From Calvatia gigantea (Eukaryota > Basidiomycota > Agaricomycetes > Agaricales > Lycoperdaceae): a DNA stretch of 64,000 nucleotides. This document shows positions 11,620-23,557 of the stretch, in pieces; the first letter of the stretch is position 1; every line of letters begins with the position of its first letter. The stretch covers positions 124,001 through 188,000 of the forward strand of contig JACAAK010000006.1 of assembly GCA_025093985.1 (NCBI GenBank), read 5' to 3'. The notes under the pieces are model-generated. The model was not told the DNA's origin. It saw nothing but the letters and a program-made list of their open reading frames with translations, and did no database searches. Made by a program: the position numbers and the translations under genes.

Positions 11620-13733
11620 TCAATCATCATCATCCGTCAAATCGATACCATCTACCAAATCGATACCATCTACCAAATCATCTTCCCGCTCCTCCACAAG
11701 ATGATACCCTAACAATAAATCAAGCCGCTTCAAGTCAACATTCGCAATAGTTTCCCAGAGTGCAGACCCAGAAGCAGCATCTAGTGGCGTTAATGAAATT
11801 AGTTGGTGATAAGTGTTAATAAATAGCGCCCGAAGTATACATACCGTAATGGTCAGGGTGAACATAGAGAACGTCCTCCTTGCAACCGGGAATCCAGCAA
11901 TGTCGAAGCACGCGGGTTTGGAGGGTAGAGAGCATTCCAAACTTCTCAAGGCTGTTGAGCACCTCCTGCTTAAGGCGGGTATCTTCGACTAAATATGATA
12001 ATGTGAATAATGCAAGGTGTTCAGGTGTCTATTAAGGTGTGAGAGAGGCCCTGGGACCTTTGGGAATGATATACTCGCCGGTTCGCGCTCTCGGGATTTG
12101 TGGTGGTTTCTAAGGTGAGAAAGGAGGATATTGATCTCGTTTGTCAAAGGCAAAGAGTGGGTATTAAATCTCTAGTGGGCGGCTACTGTAAGTTGATGGG
12201 GGAAGAGGGAGGTATAAATGAACCCACCGACTCTTCCAACGAATCCTCCCATCCACCTACTTGAGAAATAAAACGATAGCGATCATATATTCTTGATGTC
12301 GCGATGCGCACTTGCTTGAGCGGTGCAAATAACTGCCCCCGAAAGGCATCATCCAGAACTACTTTCTCACGAGACGCAACGAGTTTCGGAACCACTATAT
12401 CAACGAGCCAGTCGAAGTCCTGACGGACGTTCAAAGTTAAACAACGAAGGCGTGGCAGCAATGTCGTCTGATTCCGCTTGAATACGAGACTCATGAGGAC
12501 ATGTTTGCAAAACTCAAGACCGTAACAATCCCCAAGTTCCAAGGTCTCCAGATCGCCCGTATGCGAGAATAACGCTTTGACCCCAACAGGATCGATTCTG
12601 TCCATATGAAAATCAAGCACGAGCTTCTTCAGAGAACAACTGGACCGAATAACCAGGTTTTTGAGTGTCGAGATCTGGGGTGGTTGTCCCTGACGGAGGC
12701 ATGTCAGGACCTTCAGGGAGAATGTTTCGAGGGCAGGCAGCGTCACATCCTCCAAACATCGCCAAAATTGCTCCACATGATGAATCTCGACGATCAAATG
12801 ACAGAGCTTGAAATGGGATATTGGGCTTTTAAAGCGATATACAAAGTTGCTTCCTTTATACTGCAGCGTCTCCAGCTCTCCGGATTTGAGTAGCCGCGGG
12901 AGAGTAGTAATGTCGATAGAAATTTGTTTGAAACTCGTCAATTGATGCCAGGGAACGTACATGGAGGATTTCCTATGGAGTAAGGTGGTGGTGTAGGTGT
13001 TGATCCTGGTCAGCTCCGGTGCGAACTCAAAGACGTCAAATTTGGCACCGGGAACAGGGTCGAATGTGGTCTTGGCGAAGTTGAATGTTAATGAGCGGAG
13101 GCGGGGAACGTTCTTATGGACCGACCCAAGGTGTACTTGAACTTGCGCAATCATCAATCCAGATACTGTGAGGTGTTCCCATCTTGTAGAGTGATCAAGG
13201 AAAGGTTTAAGAACGCTGAATGGTCTGTGAGGAATCTCTTCAACAGGGAGTTCGAAGAGGAGGTGGAGTTTCAGAGGTAGATTTCCTGAACGACGCAAAA
13301 AAAGCTCCTCCCAGCCTTCCTTAAAACGTTCGTCTTCCCGGGATTCCCGCGTGATGCGGACAATAGGGGGATGGTTCCAGAGCTGGGGCATCGATAATGC
13401 GAGCCTTCGCCACCATCTACAAACGTGCCCGAGGACCAAGGCACTGGTTTCAGGAGCAATGGCTCTGAAGGTACACCATTGAGCGGCGTACCAATCAAAG
13501 ATCGTCATCCAGATTTCGTCCGCAATAACGCGGATATGCTGAGAGAAGCTCTCAACCTCACTTTCCCCAGGCTGTCGGGCGTGTGTGGGAGGTTCATCCA
13601 CAGAAAAAAGTTGGGATATCGAGGGTATCATCCGGCCTATTGTAGGAATGGTACTGGATATTGTGGAAAGGTCAGTCTCGATTATCAACGCTCGACAATG
13701 TTCAAGCGTTGACATACGATGAGTTTGTCTCAA
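11620..13733 (-). CDS. F-box protein copy iii (apparently intact)
   Basis: The main exon (about 12183-13733) encodes an F-box-like N-terminus, 'IADEIWMTIFDWYAAQWCTF', then 'VLGHVCRWWRRLALSMPQLW' and degenerate leucine-rich repeat segments to about residue 500. Downstream exons are inferred by comparison with copies v, vii and viii. A short exon ends in ACCG at 12079 before a GC donor (GCGAGT). An exon encodes 'CKEDVLYVHPDHYG'. The last exon, with 'LKRLDLLLGYHLVEERED', ends in an acidic tail at the TGA at 11620-11622. The tail has an 18-bp tandem duplication (DLVDGI twice). F-box proteins recruit substrates to SCF ubiquitin ligases through Skp1; the target is unknown. A hairpin repeat lies about 60 bp upstream. 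Exact start and first intron are uncertain. Confidence 0.8.
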
Positions 13734-13794
13734 TGAACGAGTTCAACATGCCAATCGATTGTGGTGCAGGTTGGAATCTGGATCCAAATTAAAT

Positions 13795-13882
13795 ATTGAT
13801 GTTAAGTACACTGACCCAAAAAAGTATATTCTTTGACTGGACACTTTTTTTAACTCAACACGATATCGATATGACTCACGCC
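13795..13882. repeat. MITE-like hairpin (copy b, truncated)
   Basis: The arms CCCAAAAAAGTATA and ACACTTTTTTTAACTCAACA, followed by ATATCGATATGAC, correspond to the inner part of the hairpin at 10389. It abuts the F-box fragment starting at 13884 and lies upstream of F-box copy iii. Confidence 0.55.
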
Positions 13883-13883
13883 A

Positions 13884-15250
13884 CGCCGAGAGCGGAGGCA
13901 GGGAAGATTCTTATGGACCGACCCAGGTATAGCTGTGTTTGCATGATCGCCAATCCAGATACCATGAGGTACCCCCATCTTGTGGAGCGATCAAAGAAGG
14001 GTTTAAGAATGCTGAATGGTCTGTAGAATATCTTGTCTACAGAAACTTCGAAGGAGAGGTGGAATTTCAGAGGTATATTTCCTAAACGGTGCAGAAAAAG
14101 TTCCTCCCATCCCTCTTCCCGGGATTCTTGCGCAATGTGGACGGTAGGGGATGGTTCCAAAGCTGGGGCATTGATAATGCAAGTCTTCACCACCGCCCAC
14201 AAACCTGTCCGAGGACCAAAGCATTTGTTTCCGGAGCAGCAGCTCTGAACGTACACCATTGGGCAACATACCAGTCAAAGATCGTCATCCAAATTTCGTT
14301 CGCAATGACGCTGGCATTGGGTAGTAAGGTACGATGGGTATGCTGGGAGATCTTCTCGCCCTCATTTTCCACGCCGCTAATTATAGTGTGGAGACTGCAC
14401 GTCGGCTGCCTTCGGAACGGCACCTGACAAGCATCTCACACTAATTACTGTAGTCCGCCCTCCGAAGATTTCGTCACCCCGACCATTCAACGATCCGTCG
14501 CCGATCCGCTCGTTCCTTGCCCATTCTATAAACCATCCGATTCACCTGCCATACGTTGTGTTTCAGACCAATGCTCATTTTATTAAAATTCACCACACAC
14601 CTCTCTCGTTGCTAACATTTTTTTAAAAATTCAATTTCTTCGCCTCCGTCATTGTGCATTCATTCACTGTGTTTCAGAGATTTCAATATCTTACCACAAG
14701 CTAGTCTAGCCTCCATTTTTCCAACTTAGTACCCTTGCCATACAGATTCAGCATTTGTAGATAACCGTAGAAATTGGACACCGGACAAGTTGTCTACAGC
14801 AAGGCTCAACACCTAGTAATTGGATATCCATTTTTCTCATTCTCGAAGTCTCGCTCTGAATCGCCTCAGCCTTGCCTCTCGTTCTCGCGTTGTCTCGCAG
14901 TCTCTCGTCTCCCTCTTTTCTGGGCTCTTTCTCGACAATGTATCCGACGTCGTCACTCTCGCCCCTCATTCTCTTGTGTTCCTGGCCTCTGTCGCTCATT
15001 TCCTGGACCCGGTTTCGAAGCCTCGTGACTGACGGACGCAGTCACACCTTATTTTTGTTGAACCGCCACCTCATCTCTTCAATAGCACGGGCTTCAAGCT
15101 CTTGGGCTTGTGTCGGAGGTCCATTTACAGTAAAAAGCTGGGATGCCGGGGGCATCACCTCGCTTGTTGTGGGAACGATGGTGGGATTGGGGATAGCGAT
15201 CTGCGGTCAATCTCAATCATCAGTTGCATCATGCTTAACGATGTTGTAGG
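13884..15250 (-). pseudogene. F-box fragment, copy iv, split by a solo LTR
   Basis: Minus-strand segments 13884-14386 and 15082-15250 are the two parts of an F-box N-terminal region. The first contains 'VIANEIWMTIFDWYVAQWCT' and the LW motif region. The second corresponds to the N-terminal leader seen at about 20270-20400 in copy v. The parts are separated by an LTR with a 4-bp duplication (ATAG). The C-terminal two thirds of the gene are missing: the fragment stops at the residue equivalent to 'VPRLRSL' next to the hairpin at 13795. It has frameshifts and is not functional. Confidence 0.75.
14387..15081. mobile_element. Solo LTR (family S), copy 1
   Basis: The 695-bp sequence begins TGTGGAGACTGCACG and ends CATCTCTTCA, so it has TG..CA ends. 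It is flanked by the direct repeat ATAG (14383-14386 and 15082-15085). Closely related to 57570-58276 over its whole length. It contains no internal retrotransposon region, so it is best read as a solo LTR left by LTR-LTR recombination. It interrupts F-box fragment iv. Confidence 0.8.
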
Positions 15251-15772
15251 TTAACGTACGGTGTGTTGGTTACAATGAACTCGTCCATGCCGATCTATGG
15301 TGGTGCACCCAGTGAAGCAAGAGCGCATACAAACTCTGTACGCGACGCACTACGTGACAGTGACACCTCCATTCATTCAATACTCAAGCCGGACTGCCAC
15401 AAGGCTCAAGCGCTTACCCTGAATTCATACGGTGAATAGACGAGACTGTGCTTGATCGTTAAAAAACACTCGTTACTCGGTTAGTACACAATCCAATGCA
15501 CCTACTACCTGGGGCTCCCCTGGACGAGAATTGCACTTACGCGAGCTTACCCACTGCACCCGACAAGTCAATATTCAACAATGACTTCAACACATTGATT
15601 ACATATCGCTTAAAAAGTGTTTTCTAATACGATGACCTCTACACTCTTTGGAGCCAGATAGGACATCAACATGTCCGTATGTTGGGTCGACTGGTCGCAA
15701 ATTGCTGGTGACCACCTATGGATTAATCGCTTATTGGCCCTGCAGGGCCGTGATTGAGTTAAAGTTTCTAGC

Positions 15773-17277
15773 GTGAGTACGTACTCTATAATTACCCACT
15801 GGCATCATGAAGCGGAACCCACCGCAGCCGCCATGGCTGTCACCGAGACAACAACAACAGCGATGATGAGGATGGGGACAGTCATCTCCGCTATGCGTTA
15901 CGGCGTATTACTCTTCACCCAACCAGCATACCCACATCCACATTGTCGCCCTCACGAACCAAGTCCCAAAACCCCGGATCTCCCACCAGAACTCTACCCT
16001 CTCATTGCACAACATCTCTTCTCCTCCCCGGAAACTCTCAAATCTTGCGCTTTCGTATCATATGCTTGGTTACACGCAACGCGTGGCCACCTCTTTCACA
16101 CAGTCACACTCACGGACGCCAACGTTCACACATTCCTGCGCCTTCTCAACGCGCCGCTATGTACATTCACGCGTTGCGTACGTGTGTTACGTATGCGCGA
16201 AGGAGAGTACGCATACGACCGCTGGATAGGGGCTACAATGCCTCTTTTGGCCCGTCGGCTCGAGCGAATAGAGGTATTGGACGTATACAATCTGACGTGG
16301 AGCGAGCTGTCTGCCAACGCAGGACAGGCTTTGACAGCAGAATTCTCTTCCTCGGATGACCGGAACCCAATTCGAGCGCTGAGAGTGGGGACATGTTACT
16401 GGGAATATCTCGACGATTTTGTGGATTTCGTCTGTGGACCGTCGTTCACCGGAGGCCTGCGGACTTTAGTGTGCGATTCCGTGTTACTCAACTCCGGGTG
16501 CAAACCTTCGCGGGAAGCCATCGGTTCTTCTAGTTCGCCTGCACGTGCGTTACCCCAGACGCTCGAGAGCTTGTTTCTTTCAATACCAGAAGAGGCAATA
16601 CTAAAATGGTTTGGAGAACAAGATGCTATATGTGGGTTAAAGAAACTCGGGTTAATCGTACTCGAGACGGGGTCAGCCGAAACTGCCTGTGTGGAACTGG
16701 TCGAAAAAGCGTGGCCCTCATTGGAAGATCTTGTACTCGAACTACCTCACAGTGCGTTTTTTATCATCTAAATCAATCCTCTGGCTTTTGGATTTCTCAT
16801 CATGGCATGAATTTAGGTTGCAAACTCTCTGTTGCAAAAAATACGACACTCAAATCCCTCTCCATCTACATCCCTTCAATTCCACCCACAGCAGACTCCA
16901 CTAGCAACATACTCACCTCCCTCCCCGCACTCATATCCAGCATATCCTCGCCACACCTACAAACAATCATAATCCACCTCGACAACTTCACCCTTCCTAT
17001 TTGGCCCTGGGACGACTTCCTACACAGTCTCAACACACTTCCTCCTCCACGAGACCATACCGATCCCGCACGCCCGAAACAGGTCCTAGTCACCTTTGTA
17101 GTACGAAATCTCTCTGGCTTGCGGTCGTTCAAAGTCCAGCTCTCCTGGATAGTACAATTGATGCAGAGGGGATACGCCATGGGCTCAAAGTCTTGGAGGT
17201 GGATGTTGAAGGCTGAGCGTCGCACGCTTGAAGTGAGAGAGCGTGGTGAGCCTTGGAGAGAATGGATGGAAGAGTAA
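15773..17277 (+). CDS. F-box protein, second type, two exons
   Basis: Exon 1 (15773-16751) and exon 2 (16817-17277) join across intron GTGCGT..TTTAG, giving 'LELPHS' then 'CKLSVAKNTTLKSLSI'. The N-terminus from about residue 66 carries an F-box-like motif, 'LPPELYPLIAQHLF', followed by 'LKSCAFVSYAWLHATRGHLF', common in mushroom F-box families. The rest is degenerate leucine-rich sequence. Probable role: substrate receptor of an SCF ligase. The start is uncertain; Met codons at residue 1, 21 or 34 are possible and the first 60 residues are low complexity. A fragment of its 3' exon lies at 10925-11190. It is unlike the minus-strand F-box array in sequence. Confidence 0.8.
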
Positions 17278-17739
17278 CAAGTTATCCCGACTTTTGCTGG
17301 TTTTGTTAGACTTCCGTTGAGTTTAGTTCATGCTTTCGTGATATCTCGCAGATTTCCCGTTTATCCACGCTAATAAGTAGGACACCGATGATTCAGCTTA
17401 AATCTTACCTTGCCCATCTCGCATGCGGACTATTCTTTTCATATTTTCCTCGCCTCACCCACTTGTAGAATACAAATACGAAAAAATTTTCACAGCAACT
17501 AAAAGACAGCTAGTGTACTCACAGAAACTTTAACACCAAATCCCGTCTCCGTGTCCACATACTCCATTCTTGAACTACAAAATTCCCTCCCATTCCACGC
17601 CACCATTAGATTCTACTCCATTCACTACATCTTCCCTCTCTGACGCTCCGCCGCCCTGCACTATGGATACCGTAGGTAATTTGGTTGATGAACTCCTAGG
17701 CCCCGCAGCTAATTTAAATATTTCCAAGCCAATACCGGC

Positions 17740-18012
17740 CGACACCTGATTCCATCCCAGTGTCTCGTGCTCCCACTCCCCAAAGTTTGTGGCCGTCGTC
17801 TCGCGTTATCGCCTCGAGATATGGCCCAGCCGTTGTTTGTCCTTTACTCTTTAACGTTCTCTCTACAACATGCCCACCGACGCCGCCACTCTCGCCCCTC
17901 GTTGTCCCTTATCCCTCTTCAGACCTTGTCTCTGGGGCTCAGGTCCTAGGACCTCACGACTGACGGACACAGTCGCACGCTGTCTTTATCGTTGAACCGC
18001 CGCCCTATCGCT
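17740..18012. repeat. Partial relative of the family S LTR
   Basis: The segment containing CTCTCGCCCCTC, CTGACGGACACAGTCGCAC and GTTGAACCGCCGCC is colinear with the 3' half of the solo LTRs at 14387 and 57570 but diverged. The 5' half is not found and no TG..CA boundary or duplication was seen. Confidence 0.55.
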
Positions 18013-18251
18013 TTAGGAGAAATTAGAGAACACCTTTCAAAATTGAGTTTCCCGACTCTTAAAATATTCGGCCTGGTATTCCGCTCACAGCCTAAGCATC
18101 TCTGATGACTACTTGGATGATCATCGTTCAAGGATCTGATGTATTTCATATATACCTTGGATTGACGAACGCAGCAGCGAACCCAGAGCCTGTCAGCAAA
18201 CCGCTGTAAACAAGTCACAAAGCTGAGACCGATTTGAGAGCCCGTCCCGTC

Positions 18252-20438
18252 CTACTCCCATGGGTCAAAACCCTCTATCGAGTCGTCTCCCCGCATATCC
18301 ACAAAATCTACCAAGTCGTCTTCCTGCTCCTCCACCATTTGGTACCCCAGCAACAATTCGAGTCGTTTCAAGTCAGCATTCGCGATAGAGTCCCACAGCT
18401 CGGGCACTGCAGCAGCGTCTAATCATGCCGGTGAAATGAGTTTGTAACAATGAACACAACTCACAGCACATACCATAACGACCAGGGTGAATGTAGAGAA
18501 TGTCATCCGCGCAGCCAAAAACCCAGCGGTTTTGAACCACGTGTGTTTGGAGAGTAGAAAGTACACCCAGTTCGTCAAGGTTGTCGAGGATCTCCTGCCG
18601 CCGACGGACATCTTCTAGATATGCCAGGGTGAATAATGCAAGTAGTTCCGGTGCCTGATGAAAATATTGACATATGCCCCTGGGTTGAAAAATTATCCAC
18701 AGGAAGCTACACCCACCAGGTTGGATCCCCGTTCTACGTGGTGCTTTCCGACACGCGATAGGAGGATGCTGATACGGTCTTCGGGGAGCAACATGACACC
18801 GGCAACTGAAGTAAAAAGTTCCTAGTCAAAATTTGCAGTTAGTTGAGCCAGGCAAAGGTAAGAACAAAATGCGCTTGCTTGTTGCACTGGGTCGAGCAAA
18901 TTTTTCAATGGGTCCTCCCATCCGCCTAGTTGATGCATGGCGTTGTACCGCACGGCATATCCATATAGTATAATGCGCACATGCTCAAGCGGTGCAATTA
19001 GTTGTCCTAGAGAAACATCATCTACAAGGACATTCTCGCGGGACATCGCGATCTGTGAGATGGCGGTAATGTCTCCAGATATACCATGGACGCTCAAAAT
19101 CAAAGAGCGAAGCCGTGGCAGTAGTGTCGTCCGGTTCTGCTCAAACGTGAGCACAACGAGGATGGCTCGAATAAACTCATCATCAAAGTAGGTTCCAAGT
19201 TCCAAACTCTCCAGATCGCTCAGATGCGAAAATAATGTCACAAGGTAAACGGGATTAATTTTGTACATGTAGGTATCGAGCACGAGCTTCCTCAGGGTGC
19301 AGCCAGACCGAATGACGAGGTCCTCAAGGTTCGGAATCTGGGGTGGGTCTTCCCCGAGCGAGTATGGAAGAAGCCTCAAAGAGAATGTCTCGAGGGCAGG
19401 AAGCGTCACATCGTCCAGCTGGTGCCAAAATTGGCTCATCTCCTGTACTTCGACAATCAGGTGGCGGAGTTTATAATGGGATATTGGCTCCATAAGGTGG
19501 TATGCGAAGTTTCTGCACCCGTATCGCAACACCTCCAGGTCTGCAGATTTGAGCATGGCGGGGAAAGTGCCTATGTCGATGCCAGTTTCTCTATACCTCG
19601 TCAACTGGTCCCAGGGAAAGTATAGGTGACTTTTGCTTTCGGTGGCGGAAGGGCTATGAAGATTGATCTTGGTAAGCTCTGGGGCGAACTGGAACACATC
19701 GAATTTGATGCTGGGAACAAAATCGAATATAGTCCTGGCGAAGTTGAGTGTTAACGAACGGAGGCGGGGAACATTTTTGTGGACCAATCCAAGGTGCACT
19801 TGTGTTTGCATGACCATCAAACCAGATATCGTGAGGTGTTCCCATCTTGCAGAGCAATTAAGGAAGGGTTTGAGAGCGCCATACGGCCTGTAAGGAATCT
19901 CCTCTTCAGGAATTTCGAAGGAGAGATGCAGTTTCAAAGGTAGGCTGCCTGAGCGGAGCAGAAACTCCCTCCAGCCCTCTTCGAAATGTTCTTGTTCCAG
20001 GCATTCTCGTGTAATGTGTACGACAGGGAGATGGTTCCAAAGTTGGGGGATGGATAGTGCAAGCCTTCGCCATTGCTGGCACACCTGACCCAGCACCAAA
20101 GCACTAGTTTCTGGGGCGGCAGCTCGAAAAGTACAACACTGAGCTGCGTACCAATCGAAGATTTCCATCCAAATTTCGTCCGCTATGAATTGAACATTGG
20201 ATCGCAAGCTAAGACGGCTCAGGCTGCGGATGTCTTGAGAAATCCTGTCCACCCCGTTTTCTGCACTGTCGATTGTAGCACCTCGTTCGAGCTCCTGGGC
20301 ATGTACCACAGGCTCGGTCGTGGTGACAAGTTGGGACGGCAAAGGCGTCATTTCGTCCGTTGGTACCACGTCAGGAATGATGGTGGAGGTTGCGTATAGG
20401 GTTCTGCAGTCAGGGATTTTGAATAACAGCTCTAGCAC
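18252..20438 (-). CDS. F-box protein copy v
   Basis: The main exon (about 18835-20438) encodes a leader, then F-box 'FIADEIWMEIFDWYAAQCCT', 'VLGQVCQQWRRLALSIPQLW' and leucine-rich segments including 'SDLESLELGTYFDDEFI'. Downstream exons include 'KHHVERGSNL', 'APELLALFTLAYL', 'CADDILYIHPGRY' and a last exon starting DAAAVPELWDSI and ending 'GFDPWE' before TAG at 18252-18254. The splice from the main exon is unclear: where copy vii has GTAAGT after CTAATT, this copy has GCAAAT after CTAACT, and the next exon's phase does not fit neatly. It is likely a functional or very recently inactivated SCF substrate receptor. The Tc1 element and a hairpin lie upstream. Confidence 0.75.
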
Positions 20439-20573
20439 TATGTTAAACGTTGCGAAAGAATGACATACGGTGAGTTGGTGTCTGCGGGCGGATTCAGACT
20501 ACGTAGGTGCTATCTTGCTTACGTGAGCTTAATCATCCATTCAGATAAGAGCACAGCCCACAGCAATATATGA

Positions 20574-20700
20574 AGCCAACATGGCACAGGTCAGATCAAT
20601 GTCACATCAACCCCAAAAAGCGTAGATCTGAGTAAGTCGTACCAGGGGATTCACTTTTTGGGTTCAACACGATACACCGTGCCGACGAGTCAATGTGATA
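20574..20700. repeat. MITE-like hairpin (copy c)
   Basis: The arms 'CAACCCCAAAAAGCG' and 'CACTTTTTGGGTTCAACA', with outer 'GTGCCGACGAGT', match the hairpin family at 10389. It lies about 135 bp upstream of F-box copy v and about 34 bp from the Tc1 element. Confidence 0.55.
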
Positions 20701-20733
20701 TCGGATTGAGTCCTGGAAGTGTATTTTTCGATA

Positions 20734-22338
20734 CAGTAAGGGACAAAACCCTTCCAATGATTTTGACTTTTTCATGAAATCTCAAATAACTCAGCAACCA
20801 CTAAGCCAATTCATTTCAAATTTTAAATGAAGGTAGTCATGCTTCTTATCTACAAATATGTTTAAGCATTTAATATTATACTTTGTTTCTATGGAGATAT
20901 GAATTATTGAATATTATGAGTGCATTGGAAGGGTTTTGTCCCTCATCTTCTCCAGGCACATAACTCTGTTTACTGCTCTCAAACAAATTCAGATAAAATC
21001 ATATGATGAGAGTAGATTGTGTATAAAGATGAAAGCTTACTTCTCCAGGCCAAAGTAACCCAATAACTTATCTTCTGTTGACATGAAACCTCTCTCTTCT
21101 TCTCAGATTGATCATATCCTCTTTCTCCTTGACAAAGGACATACTGCTACCCAAATTGCTTCCACTACTGGTTATTCCCTCAGTACTATCTCTAGAGTTC
21201 GCTCTAAACATAGGCCAACAATTTCCAAATCCACTGGTGGCTGTCCAAGCAAGCTTTCCCCCTCTGATACCAAATATGCCATTTGACTTCTCACCTCTTG
21301 CAAGGCCAATAATGCCTCTCAGGTCACAAAGGCCCTCCAAAATGTTACCAACCAACCTGTTTCATCCAAAACAATTTGAAGGACACTCAAAAGGGCAGGG
21401 ATGAAGGCTGTAGTGAAGAGAAAACGGCCTTTACTCACTAGGGTTCACAAGCAGAAGAGGCTGGTGTTTGCAAAAACATATGCAAACTGGACTGTGGAGG
21501 ACTGGAAGCAGGTAGTTTGGACAGATGAGACTAAAATCAATCAGATGGGGTCAGATGGAAGGCATTGGGTGTGGAAAACAGCAGGAGAGGGGCTTAGTGA
21601 CAGGCTGGTGAATGGAACTGTCAAGTTTGGAGGAGGTTCTTGCATGATATGGGGGTGCATGCTATGGCAGGGGCCTGGCCATATACACTACATTGAAGGT
21701 ACCATGGATGGTGACCTTTATGTTCGCATTTTGGATGACAAACTTTACCAAAGTCTCAAGAAATACAGGAAGAAGAAGTGGCAAGTCCTTTTCCAACAGG
21801 ACAATGACCCCAAACACACAAGCAAAAAAGCAAAAAAGTGGCTTGAAAACAGTGGTTTAAAGGTTATGGAGTGGCCACCACAGTCCCCAGACCTTAATCC
21901 CATTGAACAGCTCTGGACTTATGTCAAAAACAGGCTAGAAGAGTATGAAAACTACCCTTCCAGCATAACTGAACTCAGAGAAAGAGTGGATATAGAATGG
22001 GGCAAAATTCCTGCATCAGTGTGTCAGAATTTGATAGAGAGTATGCCTAGGAGGGTTCAGGCTGTTTTACAGGCCAAAGGGGGCTATACAAAGTACTAGA
22101 GAACTGATTTTGTGTAGTTTCAGACAGAGGGACAAAACCCTTCCAATGGACTCATAATGTTGATTAATTCATATCACCACAGGAACTTAATATTACATAA
22201 TGCTGTTTATACCTATTTGTAGATAAGATACAAGACTACCTACATTTAAATTCTGAAGTGGATACCTTTACTGGTTGCTGAGTTATTTGAGATTTCATGA
22301 AAAAGTCAAAATCATTGGAAGGGTTTTGTCCCTTACTG
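20734..22338 (+). mobile_element. Tc1/mariner element with long bipartite inverted repeats
   Basis: The 1,605-bp element is flanked by TA (20732-20733 and 22339-22340). The outer 67 bp of each end are a perfect inverted repeat starting CAGTAAGGGACAAAACCC. The inverted similarity continues imperfectly to about 211 bp (20734-20944 and 22127-22338). A 20-bp box, GGGACAAAACCCTTCCAATG, is present at the outer and inner edge of each end, with the inner box inverted relative to the outer one. It carries one transposase frame with two in-frame TGA codons, so this copy is non-autonomous as it stands. Confidence 0.92.
21083..22099 (+). pseudogene. Tc1-type transposase, two in-frame TGA codons
   Basis: The frame from 21083 to the TAG at 22097 encodes a helix-turn-helix N-terminus ('GHTATQIASTTGYSLSTISR') and a DDE domain with 'WTDETKIN', 'QQDNDPKHTS' and 'SPDLNPIEQLW'. 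The second Asp and the Glu are 34 residues apart, so it is DD34E, the Tc1 family. In-frame TGA codons at 21284-21286 and 21377-21379 each follow ATT and are most simply CGA to TGA changes. The product would cut at the inverted repeats and reinsert at TA. Downstream of the stops the catalytic residues are all kept, which suggests recent inactivation. Confidence 0.9.
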
Positions 22339-22464
22339 TATAACCCCTAAGCCTTTTGAAGAGGGAGATTACGGCTAGGTGCACAAGCACGTTGGCGTCC
22401 GTCCGACGTTGTTCTTGACCAAAGGGATTGGGTTGGAAAGAGCAGGTAGGAGTAGAGATCACGA

Positions 22465-23445
22465 AAATGATCAGACAACGGAACAATGGATAATTCTGTT
22501 CCGAAGGCTCGGAACGATACGATAAGGGTCCGGAAATGTGTCGAGAGCAATTACTGAGCATTCAGAAGGCGGCATTTACAATTGCGTGGCGATTCGGTGT
22601 CGAGACGAGAGAGAGAAGAGAGAAAGCAAGAAATTGATTAGAGAAATAACGAGAGACAGAGACTTCGAGGCGAAACTTGGCTAATTCGTAGCTACCTGAC
22701 TACAACAAAGTATACAGGTTTTTATAGAGGAGAATGGTGGGCTGTGCGCCCGAATTACAAAGAGTAGAATGTAAATTTTAGAGAGAGAACAAAGAAAAAC
22801 ATACTAGCGGGGATGAAGACGGGCCGGAAGCTCATTCTATGAGGTTCTAAATTATGAGGAATGTAGAAAGAGTATAATAAGTGAATAGAAAAGCGGTCCG
22901 TAAGTTTTTAGAGTCGGAAATGAGAAGTACAGGCGGGCGAGGTGGAGTTTGGAGGTTGGAGCTTCCGTGGTCAGGACTTCCGAATTAGGAAATCGTGTAT
23001 GATCCGGACTTCTGGATGGCTCGGAAATGGGATTTTCGGGGTCGGTGTCTTGGTCATCGTTCTCGGAAGTGAAAGGCGTCGTCGGTGAAGTGGAGTAGTG
23101 GGAGGAGTACGCGTACATGACACTTTTCAGTGTCAGGTGCCGTCCGATCTCCACACTTTGTTAGACCCCCATTGGGTTGGCTCATGCCCTCGTAATACCC
23201 CGCATATAAATTCCCGCAATCTACTGCATAAGCAGGAGAAATAGGGAGATCTTCTTCCGGTCTGGGGATACCCGGCTTGATATTCTGCTGCCTGCCTAGG
23301 TCATTGTTTAAACCGCCCCCATTCAAGAAACTAATATACGGTATGCATATGCGTCCCAGGTTAATTTAATATGCCCCGAGCTATCGCTCCCTGTTATCTT
23401 TTCACCATCGCCCTCGCAACCGAACTTTGTCCCAGCACCGTCATT
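22465..23445. repeat. 981-bp direct repeat, copy A
   Basis: Nearly identical to 24557-25537; I see only two compensating one-base indels. It holds a minus-strand open frame at 22852-23154 whose 100-residue product is the same in both copies and matches nothing I recognise. The ends AATGA..TCATT are short inverted termini. It is probably a mobile or duplicated segment. Positions 22341-22464 just before it are unassigned. Confidence 0.8.
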
Positions 23446-23557
23446 TTATTCACCATCTATACAGAGTCGGACAATCCCACTACCCAGAATTCGTTAGAAA
23501 GTCGTTATCAAATTGTCATAAAACCAAGACCAATTTGATAGCCCATGAATGAAACCG

